Of a stretch of 64,000 nt of DNA, positions 1-12,289 are shown one piece after another (the stretch's first letter is position 1; every line of letters begins with the position of its first letter). The position numbers were made by a program, and so were the translations under genes. The stretch is from Apodemus sylvaticus (lineage: Eukaryota > Chordata > Mammalia > Rodentia > Muridae), in the NCBI RefSeq assembly GCF_947179515.1, contig NC_067483.1, positions 90,421,835-90,485,834 on the forward strand, given 5' to 3'. A model generated the notes under the pieces. The model was not told the DNA's origin and did not search any database. It saw nothing but the letters and a program-made list of their open reading frames with translations.

Positions 1-202
1 AGTGCAAGGAGGCCTCCTGGCTTATGTGTGCCCCAAGTTCTCCCCTCCTTGGCCACGTCACCTGAGGGAGGGGTCAGGTAAAACATGAGCAGGTGGTTTG
101 GTGTTACTGTCCTCAAAGCTCTGAGACCCATAGAGCCCGCTTGCAAAAGTGGTTCCCAAGGAGCTTTGTCCCTGGCTGTTCCTGGTCCAGCCAGCTCTGT
201 TT

Positions 203-230
203 GATGTTGTTGTTGTTGTTGTTGTTGTTT
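203..230. repeat. (TTG)n microsatellite
   Basis: About eight consecutive TTG units sit just upstream of a degraded antisense B1. Confidence 0.85.
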
Positions 231-299
231 TACATAGTGTGTTCCTCCTCAGGATGTTTTGAAAGAAGAGTTGTGGTCAGGTTTCCTTATGTGTTAGTT

Positions 300-438
300 T
301 GTTTGTTGGTTTGTCTTTTGTGCAACCCTGGTTGGTCTAGAAGTGTTATGTAGCTGAAGCTGGCCCCAAACTTGCAGCGATCCTCCTGCCTCTGCCTCCA
401 AAGCTGAGATTGCAGCTATGTGCCGCCTCACTTGGCCA
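300..438 (-). mobile_element. B1 SINE fragment, antisense
   Basis: Reverse-complement B1 features are visible: GCTGGCCCCAAACTTGCAGCGATCCTCCTGCCTCTGCC (shown here only as a region) and a T-rich side where the poly(A) tail would be. It is diverged, so an old insertion. Confidence 0.75.
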
Positions 439-1138
439 TAAAAAATCTGGAAAATGTGCCTTTAGTTCTGCCTTCTTGAGAGTAGAGGAGTGGTTTGCTG
501 AGATCATAAACCTCCCAGCATCCTCTCAGACTCCCAACCTTCACCAGCTAGGGAATGGCTAATTTATAACCTCAGACAAGCCTGGTTTACACCAGGCAAG
601 GTCATAGGGGTTTGGGGATCTTTTTCTCAAAAACAAAGGGATTTTCACTTGCTTTGGAGACAAGCTGTGGTTTCCTGGGCCTGAGAGAGAGGAAATCTTG
701 GGCTTGCCCCAGCTCAGGGATTGGCTCTTGAAATCCTGTCTGAAATACTCAGAGGTCAGTTGTGAGCACAGATGCCATGCTCTAGTCTGGACAGGACGCT
801 AGTGGTTCTGTCCCCCTCACAGTGAAATGCCTGTCAAGGACACCATCTGCCTGACAGTCACCCGGCCAGTGACCCCGAGGAGGTATTATTGTCTTTGCAA
901 GCAATCCCATTACTGTGTTGCGCATAAGCAACAGTAAATTATCCTAATGCTGTTTTCATGTGCTGCTGTACAAGACAGCAGAGTGATTATGGGAGCAGCG
1001 GCCTGCCCGCCACAGCAGCGCTCGGCACCGTCGCCCGTCTAACATTTTCTTTCTGCAATGAGTTATTGCCAGTGATGAGCTCCACCTCCCCAGTTGCAGA
1101 TGCTTGTGCTTCAAAGAAACTTTGTCCTAACATTGAGA

Positions 1139-1435
1139 GCAATCTGTCCCTTCCTCCACCAGGACCTCCCCCTCCTCCCCATCTTCCTCCGCCTTCTCCT
1201 CTATTGTTACCTCTTCCCCCTCCTCCTCTTCTCTTCCTCCTCTTCCTCTTCTCTTCCCCCTCCTCCTCTTCCTCATCCTCCTCTTCCCCTCCTCCTCATC
1301 TCTTCCTCCACCTCCTCTTCTTCCCCCTCCTCCTCTTCTCTTCCCCCTCCTCCTCTTCTCTTCCCCCTCCTCCTCTTCCCCCTTCTCCTCCTCTTCTTCC
1401 CCCTCCTCCTCTTCCTCCTCTCTACCTTCTTCCTT
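1139..1435. repeat. C/T-rich low-complexity tract (CCT/CTCTTCC repeats)
   Basis: Nearly 300 bp of pyrimidine-only sequence on the + strand is built from CCT, CCCCTCCTCCTCTT and CTTC units. Open frames through it are proline/leucine/serine repeats with no gene value. Purine/pyrimidine asymmetry of this length can form triplex (H-DNA). Confidence 0.9.
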
Positions 1436-1499
1436 TATTCTACCTACATTGAATTAAGAAACACTGACATTTTTTCTTTTTAAAACATACATACATTTT

Positions 1500-1680
1500 T
1501 AGAGCTAGAGAGAGGGTTCAGGGGTTGACTGTTCTCCAAAAGGTTTGGGTTCCATTCCTAGCAGCTCATAACCCTCTGGAATTCCAGTTCTGGGACATCC
1601 GGGCCCTCTTCTGGCCTCCCCGGGTACTGCATGCATGTGGTGCACAGACATGCACACAAACACACACACACACACACAAG
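1500..1680 (+). mobile_element. B2/B3-type SINE with CA-rich tail
   Basis: The order follows a tRNA-derived SINE of the B2/B3 group: a diverged promoter region, then GGTTCCATTCCTAGCAGC and the B2-type segment with CTGGCCTCCCCGGGTACTGC. A (CA)n tail at about 1655-1685 follows. Confidence 0.7.
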
Positions 1681-3458
1681 CACACCCCTCACCCCCCCCC
1701 AAAAAAAAGCCAGATTTTTTTTCCTATTTTTCAGGAAGCCCTAAGGCTTCCTGCTGGTCATTTCTAGCCTCATCTCTCATTAGGATTCCACCTCACAAAG
1801 AGGTTCAAGCTCTCCCTCCTCTTCACCCACTCAGCAGGCACTGGATTTAGCTCCTTGGCAGGGCCTGCCTTGTCTCCTTTCTTTCCTTTAGTCTTGTGGG
1901 AAACGAGTCGTCAACATTCATCTCTCCTGGACTTGGACAATGAAATGATTCTTTTTAAACTTCATTTAGGGGAGAAATTTCAACTAAGGCCAAAGGAACA
2001 GGACAGGTGATTCTTCTTTCACAGAGAGACCCCCCACCTGGCCAGAGTCTGCTTGGGGAAGATGTAGGAAATGTTCCTTCACTGGGTTGAGGGTCTTCAC
2101 CAAGTATGTCCCCTGCTGAGGCCTGCAGTCCTCCCTTGTTTGTTCTGCCTTGCAGATGAGCAAGCCTTTGTTTGGGAAGGCTTCCTAGAGGAGGCAGAGA
2201 AAATCACTAACTGTGGCCAGTACTTCAACCTCCTCCCGAGAGGGGCAACTTCATTATGCCCGGGATATAGCTGGGCCGCTACAAGGGGAAATCCCCCATG
2301 TTTGCCCTTAAACCCTAGGATCTCCTCCAGGCAGTATTTATTCCCTCCTTTCCTCTCTGGGAAATAGGATGGCTTGTATTTCAGAGTAATAAAACCTCTT
2401 GCAATCAGGTACAACACAGAAAGTAATAAATCCCCTGCATCGCGCTGGGGCTGTGCCAGCCTGGCAGAGTGGTCTGGGGTCATTTTCCTTCTTTTTTCTT
2501 CTCCTTCTCTCTACTGGCTCCCACCCCTGCCCCACTGCCCCTCATGAACCACCACCTTCTGTTTATCCCAGAGGTACCAGGCATGTGAGCAGGAGATGGT
2601 AGAGCAGCACATGGGACTCTGTGCACCTTGCCTTGTGAGGCAGCACCTTTTGGCAGCCTCCAGATCACACCGGAAAACTCCACCTCTCAGCACCCCTCCC
2701 CCCCCCCCAGCCATGGGGCCTCAGTGCATCAACTTGTGCAAAGGCTGCACTGGCTCTTTCTCCTGCCCAGCCTTTACTTGCTTGTTTGTAGATAGGGCGC
2801 TCTTCTGTTCTCACTCCCACTTGCCTCTTTTCTGCCCGGCCTCTCAACATTTGTTCCTATGTCACGACGGTGCTTTTCGCAGAAGAGTGTGTGTCTTTTC
2901 TTGCAGGAAACACTGGCATGCTTAATTCTATCACAAGTCTTAGGAACGCTGCCCATAGGGCTGAGATGTAGCCATTTTCCATGTGTAACCTGTAACCACG
3001 TCCAACAGTATGTGCACACATATGTACACAGATTCACACAGGACCAACAGCTGCCTCTGGATACTGTCTCCTCATCTGCTAGGGCCTCTTATAAGATCGG
3101 AATACGAAAGTATGAGTTTCTAAGAAAAAAAAATGGCCCAAAATCTTAAGACTCAACCTGAGAGACTGGGATGAGAAGAACTGAGAGCCCTGTGGCCTCT
3201 GGAAAGGTGAACTGAGAAGGTGGAGCCTCCTGGTGGGAAATGATCTTTGATCCTGGCAGGTGACGATGCTTAAGGGGTTAGAAAAGCATCTAGCAGTGAT
3301 GCTTGTCTTAACATCAGTTACTGCCTGCAGAGCCTGCCTCTCAGTGCAGCTTTTCCTTTGGCTGTTCCTGTTAAAAGTAAAACTTGAGGCTCCGAGGCTC
3401 ATTATAAAGATGGGGGTAAGCGCAGTGGCCCACGTGAGTGGCCATAGAACCACACAGT

Positions 3459-3481
3459 GTGTGTGGGGGGGGTGGGGGGGT
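3459..3481 (+). repeat. G-rich tract
   Basis: GTGTGTG followed by G8, T and G7 gives runs of guanines able to form a G-quadruplex on the + strand, within the Susd4 intron. Confidence 0.6.
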
Positions 3482-3587
3482 GGACTAACCTTAATGCTTG
3501 AAACAGTAAAAGGAAGGCTTAGTTAGCATCTAGACGTCTCCTGCTTCCAGCCTGTCTGCCCCAGTGCGTTAAGAGTAACATAGGGGC

Positions 3588-3740
3588 AGACAGCAAGATG
3601 TCCCATGGGTAAAGGTACTTGCTGCCAAGCCCGATGCTCTGAATTTAATTCCTGGAACTCATGTGGTTGAAGGAAAACATGGACTCTCACAGGCTGCTCT
3701 CTGCCCTCCACACATAAATAAGCAAATGTGAAAATAAAAC
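3588..3740 (+). mobile_element. B2/B3-type SINE
   Basis: The segment contains GGTAAAGGTACTTGCTGCCA, then AATTCCTGGAACTCATGTGG, and ends in CACATAAATAAGCAAATGTG, matching the tRNA-like head and A-rich tail of rodent B2/B3 SINEs. Confidence 0.75.
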
Positions 3741-4455
3741 AGATACCACATTTTCACTATAACAAGTTGCCCTAGATTACCCTGGTTGCAAAGCCAGTGT
3801 CCAGGCTCCCATTTCTTACCTGCCTCGAACACTGCATATGAGTAGGTGCAGTTGAGTCGACGTTACATCCTAAGCCAGTACTCATGTGTTCCCTGGGCCT
3901 CCGGTGCTCTGGGTTGGACTGCAAACAGTACCAGTGTGTCCGGCGAAAGAACTCTGACTCAGACTGATATCCGCCTCACCTATGGCCTAAAGCTTGTGGT
4001 AGGTAGCTTTTCAGATTGGGAACCTGAGAGATTCAGTCAGATCTCCTTTCAGCCCTGGGTGTAGGGGGCTAAACCAAACATGTGTCCACTATTCACACAG
4101 CTGTGTGTTTGTAAGATTCAGCGTCCGATGTTCAAATGCTGCTGTTAGTTGTTCTGTACTGGAGGGCAATATTTCACCATTGGTGCGTTCACATTTGTGA
4201 AGGGAGCTGTTAGTATTTATTTTTAAAGTGCTAGATTTAATTTGGTTATACGGTTGTAATACTTAATCTTGGGTTCCCCTCAAGTGCGACACTACTTCTG
4301 TTTTCTTTTTCTTTAATTTAAGAAACTGCACTTAATAATGAAACAACCGATGAGGAACACTATTGGGGTCCTATCTGAAACCTTGTAATACTGAGCTATT
4401 AAAATGTTCACTGTTCTGTGCTTTTAAGCAAAATTTCCATTGTTATTAAGGGAAA

Positions 4456-4571
4456 TCCAGAGAGGAGAGGAGAGGAGAGGAGAGGAGAGGACAAGGGAGG
4501 GGGAGGGAGACACAAGAAGCAAGAGGGGGAAGGGGGGAGGGAGGAAGGGTGTGTGTGTGTGTGTGTGTGTC
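4456..4571. repeat. Purine-rich (GAGAG)n tract followed by (TG)n
   Basis: Pentanucleotide AGAGG units (about 4458-4492) pass into GGGA/GGAA-rich sequence and end in a (TG) run of about 11 units at 4549-4571. Confidence 0.85.
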
Positions 4572-7500
4572 TTGGCTATACAATGAGTCTGTTTCAAAAA
4601 ACAAATCTTGAGATTCAGAAAAATCCCACACTGATTTATCTGTGTGCCATCTTGGTCTAGCCTGTGGAGGAAGAGAAGCACCAGGCTACCCTAGCCACCT
4701 TGAACCTTGCCTGGTCTCTGGTGGTGCAGGCCTTTGTGAACTGCAGAGAGAGGGAGAAAGGGCAAGTGACAAGCGCTTTCCTACATGAGAGCTTTCTGGT
4801 CTACCTTGTGGAGCACATGCCTCCCTTAAAGAAATAAAATGATTTCTCTTAAAGAAATAAAGAAGTCGGTCACGATTGCCACCGGGAGTTCCAACTGTGT
4901 AGCAGGTTATGTGTTGAAAAGGGAATCCAGACTTCTGAACACCACAGTGTATTCTCACCTGGACGTGGCTGGGAATCCTGTCATTCCAGAGAATAGTTAC
5001 ACCCTTGGAACACAGAAACACATGTAAGCTTCTGGTTTCAGCCCATCTTTCCCTGCTGCAAAGACTATCAGTACATTGCAGGTTCTATAACACCAGCTGC
5101 CTCACCTGTGCGCTCTTCCGTGGCTTCTATGCGGCTATGGCGCCAGGCACGTGGAGCGTTGCTTATGTGAAGCCTTGGTTTTGTTTTCACACTGAAGTTT
5201 AACAACTGTCAACAGAAGCATGCTGGATTTCTCTAGGAACACCCCATTGCTGTGACTCTGAGCTAGAGAGCCGATCCCAGCCCCTGCCTTGGGACTGCTG
5301 GGTCATATTGATCTTGAACATCATTTGTCAGTGTATCTCAGAGCAAGTGAACACCATTTTCTATCCATCCTGGAAACAAGCAGAGCCTAGCGCACGATCG
5401 TTTGCTTTCTTGGGTGGACACATTTATTGGCGTTCTGTGTTGTTACAACAAAAGTGGAAAATGTAATGTGCTGTATAACGTTTATTGATTTTTTTTTTCC
5501 CTGAGCTAAAAGCAAAGTTTCCAGGTGTCACCTTGGAAACAGCTATGACTTTGGCATGCAGAGGTCTATAAAGCTTTCTGGATTCATTACCTAAACTTGA
5601 GTCACATTAGGGACAGCTGCCACAATGACAGTTTTAACTACTACAGGCCTTCGGATCTCCTGTGGGGCAGAAGTTAAGTGATTCTGTACAGATCTACCTG
5701 AAACAATAGTCCCTTGCAGAACGATAGAGATGATACAGTAGATTGCCTGAAGGTGAGGTCAACATAGAGAATCATGGATCTTTTCTGATCATGCCTTGCT
5801 CTTCAAGGTCAGATTATGGGCTAAGAACCAACGTCCTTGCTCCTTACCCCAAGGCTCATCTACAAAGTCTCCTGAGCCTCCCTAATTTCATCTCAAGGGG
5901 GCCTCACCAGGGCATTTCCCTAACACAAAATTTGTGATTCAGTAAGTTAGGGCGTCGCTGGCTCCTAGGCGCTTCTAAACTCCTAGCTCATCCAACGCTG
6001 CTTTCTAAGCTGCTGAGCTGTGGGCTCTGGTTCCCCATAGTAAGGGCTTAGTGAAAGGTCAAGGCCAGACCTGATACTGTGGCAATGTCCTTCACAAACA
6101 AGCTCTGCTGAAGATGCTGAAGATACTAAGCCTGCGTCCAGCATTTGGTGGATGGAGGGAGATCGGTTTTCCCCCAACTGTCTATCACAACTGCACAGAG
6201 CAGGGCATCTTAACTTGGATTGCCCATTAGAATTACCCAGGGAGCTCTTTAGAGCTAGCCAAGGCCAAAACCCAGCCCTGACCAATTAGGCAGAGTTCCC
6301 TCAGTGATTCTAATATGCAGTCTGGACTGAGGAACCACTGACTTAAAGCATTAAGACAACGTTCAAATACAGCTCTAACATGGCAGCAAGAGTGCTTGCT
6401 GACTGCAGGAACAGCATTGAATGCATTAAGAAGGCACAGCGTGCTACTTCACATAGCAGGACTCATGTCTGTTACTTATACCTCAAGCCAAGTGTAAGAT
6501 AAAGCAGGGCTGGGAGAACATTCGTAAGGGGTTGTGGTGCAAACAAAACAGAGTTGATACTGTAGTGTGGTGTGAGTGTTGGTCAATCAGTGCTGCCTCT
6601 CCTCACAAGATCCATGGGCTCCACTGTCTTGAGTCGTGGCCTCAGTCCCTCTGGGAAATCACTTCTATTCTAGAAAATATGGAAGAGACTCATGGGTCTA
6701 GCCTAGACTCATGGTACCAGTTGCTGTGTGTTATTTCTAATAGTCACAGTCCATTGACTAGACCCTAGATAGACACAGAGCCTTGGGCAATGTAGACTAG
6801 AGAAATACTCAGAAATAAAAGAGCAGTGTGGCTGGTGGTGGGCAGCAAACAACCTCTTCCACTAACCATGCGGGGCAGCACCTGTAGTGGTGCTGGCTAT
6901 TGCTGTCACACTCCAAGCTGCCATCATCTGAACAGGTCGTGAGAACCATGACCTAATAACTCTGCAGATCTGTGTTACTCCCCAACTACCAGTGGTACAC
7001 AGAGAAGCCGGACCTGGCTCTTAAGGCTGTGCTGGTGCATGCTCTTCACAGCGTCTCTTCGCATCTCTGACAGAATCCCAACTTCTTACCATGGGGCTGT
7101 TGACCACACATGCACTGTACTGTCTCCTTGACTGGTTGCTACACAGCCCTCCCTCTCCTGTTGCACACGGCACCATCTGGGCTCCAGTTCAGTGCCATCC
7201 CCTCTGCCCAGCACTTCTTGGCTGAGCTCTCCCGGGCCTCTCTGTCTCAGAAAGCTATGGATAATGTCGTAGTCTGGATGAGAATGTGGAGTGTGTTTCC
7301 ATTTCACTTGGGGATGGGGGCATGTGAAATAAATGACTTTTAAAACAAGTTAAATAATATCAACATACTGAGATGAGAAAATGAAGAATCCAGCAAACCC
7401 AGAGCAGGTTTTTCACATCTCTGTGCCCCACTGCTGACCCTGGAAAGCCCGTGCTTAGAACATGCGCTGGCTTTCTCTCCCACTTCATTTTGCTTGAAGT

Positions 7501-7650
7501 AGTAATTCACCCACCGTCCTTGAGCCCAGACGATGATGCAGGCCTGATGCATACAGGAGAGGAAGAAGTAACTGAGGTTTATTTGGCCCATACAGGGACA
7601 GTGGCAACAACACGGGCCCTGCTTCTAATACCGCCACAGTGTTATTTGGT

Positions 7651-7705
7651 GGGGGTGAGGGGGAGCACTCTAGCGTACCCTTAATTGGAACTTGCTTTGG
7701 CCATT
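7651..7705 (+). repeat. Copy 1 of an exact 55-bp local duplication
   Basis: This segment, containing GAGCACTCTAGCGTACCC and ending TTGGCCATT, recurs identically at 8476-8530, 825 bp downstream in the same orientation. Sequence on either side of the two copies does not match. Confidence 0.85.
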
Positions 7706-7899
7706 TGCTGCCTGGCCTTGAAAAGACCCTCAAGCCATGCACACTATGTAAGAAGCAGGAAATCCTCTGTGGAAAGAAATCAGAGGAGGCATGGAAGGGG
7801 TGCTGGGTTAGCTTCTCACGCATCGCTGTGTCCAAAGCAGCTCAGAGAAGCGACTAAAGGGAGGAGGGGCCGGCTTATTTTATCTCCTGGCTTCATAGA

Positions 7900-8240
7900 G
7901 GTTTCAGTCCACTGTGTTGGGAAGGCGGCATGAGGGGAGCGGGCAGCAGTGGCTGGTTCAGATCGTCATGGACCAGAACCCAGAGGACAGACCAGAACCG
8001 GGGGCACCTGTGGCCTCTAAAGGTCTTTCCCCAATATCCTGCTCCCACCAGCCAGGCCTCATCTCCCAACAGCACCACAAATCTCCCAATAGTATCCCAT
8101 GCTAGGAGCCAGTGCTCAGAACATGAGCCTGGAGGGGACACGCGAGAACTGTATGTTCGATTTGGTGAGAGAAGATGCTGGCATATCGAGGCTGCATCGT
8201 GTCTCACAGGAAGTCCCAGAGAATAGGGCCTTTGATCTCC
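7900..8240. mobile_element. Possible degraded LTR-type interspersed repeat
   Basis: The run with TTCAGTCCACTGTGTTGGGA, later CAGCAGTGGCTGGTTC and CCAGCCAGGCCTCATCTCCC resembles a widespread murine repeat in antisense (a MaLR-like composition). Divergence is high and the limits are guessed. Confidence 0.3.
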
Positions 8241-8475
8241 CAGGAGCTTACCAGGACTGCCAGGAAGCCCATTCCTGCTTCCTCAAACCCTTTAGGCTTA
8301 TGAACTCTGTCAGTCTCCTGAGAGTGGGGCAGCTGAGAGCTGTGTCCCTGGGAAGGGCCTTCATACACCCACATAGGAATGATCACAGAACCAGTATGCG
8401 CCAGGATGGAGCCAATGGCAAGTGTGCCTGTGGTGTGTGTGTCCTTTGTGCGGAGCATGCAGTAGGGCTGGGGGC

Positions 8476-8530
8476 GGGGGTGAGGGGGAGCACTCTAGCG
8501 TACCCTTAATTGGAACTTGCTTTGGCCATT
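8476..8530 (+). repeat. Copy 2 of an exact 55-bp local duplication
   Basis: Identical to 7651-7705 over 55 bases. The flanks (AGTAGGGCTGGGGGC before, GCTGGCAACCCTGG after) are unrelated to the flanks of copy 1. Confidence 0.85.
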
Positions 8531-10270
8531 GCTGGCAACCCTGGTGAAGCAGAGAGGCAGCTGAGGTGGGAAAATCCCACGCAGTCAGCAGAGTTCCTTC
8601 TTGATCCTAAAGTCTCCAGGAACTTCCCCTGTAACCAAGCTGTGGGTCTCAATCCTAACCGTGAAAACGAGCCCCCGAGCCACCGGGACGCGCCTCTCAT
8701 TAGCAAGCTCCTTGCTCAGAGCCCCTTAGCCCATGCAGTCCTCACTAAACTCTGGTGAGTGTGTATCCTTTCTCTTGCTTGGTAGATGGGATGCTGAGAA
8801 GAGGAACAAGGCAAACTGGGTAGTGCCTAACTCCTGAGTGCCCAGCACGGTCCTAACACCCATCATACAGGGAGGCTCTATGACATCCACAACAAAACAT
8901 CAGCAAATCAAACCCAACAATGCACAGAAAAGCATTCACTATAGAAAATGGGATTTTCGCCAGACTTACAATGGATTGTCTTAAGTAGAGAAACATGTGT
9001 ATAGTCATACAGAATGCACAAAGGTCCCAGGAAGGCTGTGGGTATTTTTGTTGTACTCTATCCAAGGAGGGGAAGAGCCAGGGGAGCGCAGTGGGGACAG
9101 ACCTTGGCAGCAAGGAAGAGAACTGCCTGGGGAATTCCCGAGCGAGCGGCAGGATGGGGAGAGAAGTGGTGCGCGCTCACTTGGGAGACAGGTCTGATAG
9201 CAGGCCTCCAGCTTCCCTCTCCAGCTTCTCTCCTGCCATTGGTATCCAGCACAGAGCAGACTGTGGTCTCTGGCCCCTGTCTCCTATCTCCTCTCCTCTG
9301 CCCACCTAGCCCACCTCTGTCAAGTTCTATGAGTGACTGAGAGAAATCTAGTCTGCAACCATTTGGCAGGTAGGAATTTCCCCTTGCTCTTAAGGAGACA
9401 TAGCTCACTGTCTTGCCAATGGCAAATAGGGGGCAGAGCAGTGACACCTGGGAGACTGTAATTAAGACCCACTCCTGACCAAGCCTCTGCAGAGCCTCAC
9501 GTGGATTCTTCCTGTAATGCCCCAACAGGCAGGCTTGCAATCCTCTGGAAAGCAATAACTGTTGGTGATCTCTAAAGTCAAAAGAAATGCTTTAAAAACT
9601 AAAGTTGCAGAGGACACTCTATTTGTTCTTGGCCACCCACAGCTTCTGCTGATGAGAGCTTGCAGCTGAGGGGCTCTGAGTCAGGGCAGAAAGAGCATCA
9701 AGTTGAATCCGTAGTGCAGAGCTGCAGGGCGTCTCTAGAACACAAGGATCCAAGCATTGGAAGCAGGTTGTTTACCCTGAGCCTGAGTCACTGTGTGGGC
9801 AAGTATCTGTCAGTCTGTCTCCCTCCTAGAAATGCTGTGAGGAAGATGACAGAGAATGGAAGTTTCCTTAACAGCAAAGCTAATGGTGCTTGCAGATGCA
9901 GCCATTAGAACACAGCAAGGAGTGCAGCTAGCTAGGTGTGTCCACTTAGAGGAAGCACATCTCCATCACATGCCGATTATGAGAGAGCGTAGACCTCCAC
10001 CACCACTAGTGACAACCACTGGTCTCTGAGGAGCTGTGGATCTGTAACTCCAGGGTCTCCAAATGTTGGGTGCTACTCTCATGTGTCTTGGCATCCTCAC
10101 TGTGTAAGGAGCAGGCGCGGGATCTAAGCGATGCCTGTCCTGAGACAGACGCAGCAGAATTCCAGTGAGCCTGAGCATGGGGAAAGCTAATGACCATCAC
10201 TTAGTCAGAACCTTCTGGGCAGTGCAGTTTTCAGAGAGCTTCTGATCCTCCAATGACCTAGGCATTAGTG

Positions 10271-10668
10271 GTCGTACTGGCTGGTTTTGTGTGTCAACTT
10301 GACACAGGTTGGAGTTATCACAGAGAAAAGAGCTTCAGGTGAGGAAATGCCTCCATGAGATCCAGCTGTGGGGCATTTTCTCAATTAGTGGTCAAGGGGA
10401 GAGGGCTCCTTGTGGGTGGTGCCATCGCTGGGCTGGTAGTCTTGGGTTCTATAAGAGAGCAGGCTGAGCAAGCCAGGGGAAGCAAGCCAGTAAGGAGTAT
10501 CCCTCCATGGCCTCTGCATCAGCTCCTGCTTCCTGACCTGCTTGAGTTCCAGTCCTGACTTCCTTTGGTGAACAGCAATGCAGAAGTGTAAGCTGAATAA
10601 ACCCTTTCCTCCCCAACTTGCTTCTTGGGCATGATGTTTGTGCAGGAATAGAAGCCTGACTAAGACAG
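10271..10668 (+). mobile_element. MaLR-like solo LTR (family not assigned)
   Basis: This is a very common murine repeat of about 400 bp. It opens CTGGCTGGTTTTGTGTGTCA, carries GAATAAACCCTTTCC with an AATAAA, and closes CCTGACTAAGACAG. The CTAAxACAG-type 3' end and overall length resemble ERVL-MaLR LTRs. The family name should come from RepeatMasker. The copy is well preserved, so fairly young. Confidence 0.6.
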
Positions 10669-10689
10669 TGATTGTTTCTCAATCATGCT

Positions 10690-10765
10690 AGCTGCCCAGT
10701 GTCCCGAAGCACAGAGGTTTTGCCTCATCAGTAGTAGAGCAAGGGTTCGAACCCAGGTGTGGACA
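10690..10765 (-). mobile_element. MIR fragment, antisense
   Basis: The segment AGTAGAGCAAGGGTTCGAACCCAGG is shown here by position only; its pattern (antisense of the MIR central domain ending in the tRNA-like TTCGAACCC) is typical of old mammalian MIR copies. Confidence 0.45.
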
Positions 10766-12097
10766 ACTGCACCACACTGACTGGTTGTATGGGGGGAATC
10801 CATTCTTAAGAGCATCAAGCATCGTGAGTTCATTTCCCTGGGAGTTGATTTCAAAGGTCGTTTATTCTTCAGGCCAACTGAGGGAATACTCTGCTCATAG
10901 CCACTCACACACACTGATGGCGGACTTCTTTAATGACATGTTCCAGCCCTTGACACCCAGTCTGGTAATTCTCCAACCCTGTGGTATCCTTCGGAGGCTT
11001 TCCCAGCAAGCCAGCTGAAAATTTTGGCCAATTTGAGATGTGGTGCAGTGCTGGGGGCGTGGGGGTGATGGGGAGTTGTACATTAGGCAGAGTATCTGGT
11101 TACTCCTCGGAAGGGTCACAAAAGTTGACTGGCTTTTGGATTTGTCTGTCTTGGGTTTTAGCCTTTTTAATGGTTTCTGAAGTGCGGTCTGAATGCCAGG
11201 CATTGGTTGACCGAAGCTTGATTGTTTCCTGGAGAGTGTTTGAGTGGCATGCTGTTTAGTTCTGAGTCCTGAAGACAGAAGATCTCTTTGTGGCATGAGA
11301 TGGACAAACAGGAAGCTACACTAAAACGATCCACTGTCAGAAGTGTAGGCAGATCTACACTGGCAGCCCAGGCGTGATCTCAGGGTAGGAGACTGAAAAC
11401 TTCTTCCCCTAACATCACACAACATGGTTCAGAAAACCCTTTAACCATCATCAAGAGCAAACTAAGATGGAGGAGGAGACTGGGGCTTCCTGGGGGTTCG
11501 GTGACCCGTTTAAAGTCGCACAGTGTGCTGACAGAAGAACGCCTAGGACTTCAGGCTTTTAATTCTTCCTCCTGTGTGTGAGGGGCCAAAGCTAAGTCTA
11601 CAGACAGAAATGGGGGAATCCCTACATGCTTGCACAGGCCAAACCCCAGCAGGACATGAGGGTGAGGTGGGACCACAGACCCCTTATTTAAATAGTTCCC
11701 AGTGACTGCTTTGGTAACAGAAGAAGACTTGGCACCACTGTGCCACTGGGTAAAGATTTTGCCCATAGATCTCTTAATCTTATTTACTAGGTTGTCTGGC
11801 ACATAAGAGCATGCATTATTAATAGAGTAGCTTAATCTACTAAACACGTCTCATGGTAAGATGAGCCTCTTTTACTATGTACTTTACAACACACGACATT
11901 CCTGCTCAGAATATCCTAGCAGGCTTCCATTGACCTTCCATGGAAACACAGGCCGTCTCTGGTCTGTGCCTTCATCTCGTGTTCTGAATGTAAGTACATC
12001 TGGAAGTAGCTGCGGTTGGCCATGCCTGCATTGTGTCTGCATGACTCCTGCCTGGAGCCTGTGGTACTCAAACTTTTATTCTCCCCAACTGCCCAAG

Positions 12098-12289
12098 TTT
12101 GTCCGCTACCTCCTATGGTGAGTCACGGAGATTTCATCTGCCACCCGAGGCCTTGTGAGCGCTACAACCATGGAACGGTGGTGGAGTTCTACTGTGACCC
12201 TGGCTACAGCCTCACCAGTGACTACAAGTACATCACCTGTCAGTATGGAGAGTGGTTTCCTTCCTACCAAGTCTACTGCATCAAATCAG
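12098..12289 (+). CDS. Susd4: Susd4 exon encoding the last sushi (CCP) domain
   Basis: This internal coding exon encodes a complement control protein (sushi) module of SUSD4, a type I membrane protein with four sushi domains, reported to regulate complement and to act at synapses. The translation begins VCPLPPMVSHGDF and continues CERYNHGTVVEFYC, DPGYSLTSDYKYITC and GEWFPSYQVYC. The four framework cysteines and the Trp between Cys3 and Cys4 are visible, with an extra Cys pair in ICHPRPC. The acceptor AG is at 12096-12097 after a modest pyrimidine tract; the donor is TCAG|GTGAGA at 12289/12290. The first codon is split (previous exon ends in G to make Val) and the last G begins a Glu codon completed at 13532. 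The match to remembered mammalian SUSD4 is nearly residue for residue, with Ile where human has Val in DFxCH. The frame has no disruption. Confidence 0.96.

Larger units (their letters stand above)
1..12097 (+). other. Susd4: Susd4 intron upstream of the CCP exon
   Basis: No other SUSD4 exon was recognised here, including the preceding sushi domain, so all of it is taken as one intron. It contains SINE fragments, C/T-rich and GA-rich simple repeats, a MaLR-like LTR near 10.3-10.7 kb and long unique stretches (440-880, 1690-3580, 4700-10260, 10770-12090). The only notable signals in the unique stretches are the possible conserved element near 0.9-1.1 kb and the 55-bp duplication listed separately. 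Long open frames, such as the 165-codon minus-strand frame near 9.1-9.5 kb, do not look like protein. Confidence 0.7.

Noticed and set aside
958..1483. Proline/leucine/serine-rich frames of 129-164 codons
   Set aside because: They are translations of a C/T-rich low-complexity tract.
9129..9139. GGGGAATTCCC, a palindromic NF-kB-like site
   Set aside because: A single short match is expected by chance in 64 kb; no neighbouring regulatory features.
9058..9555. 165-codon minus-strand open frame inside the Susd4 intron
   Set aside because: No recognisable domain, composition follows the local bases, and no start or splice context; most likely chance.
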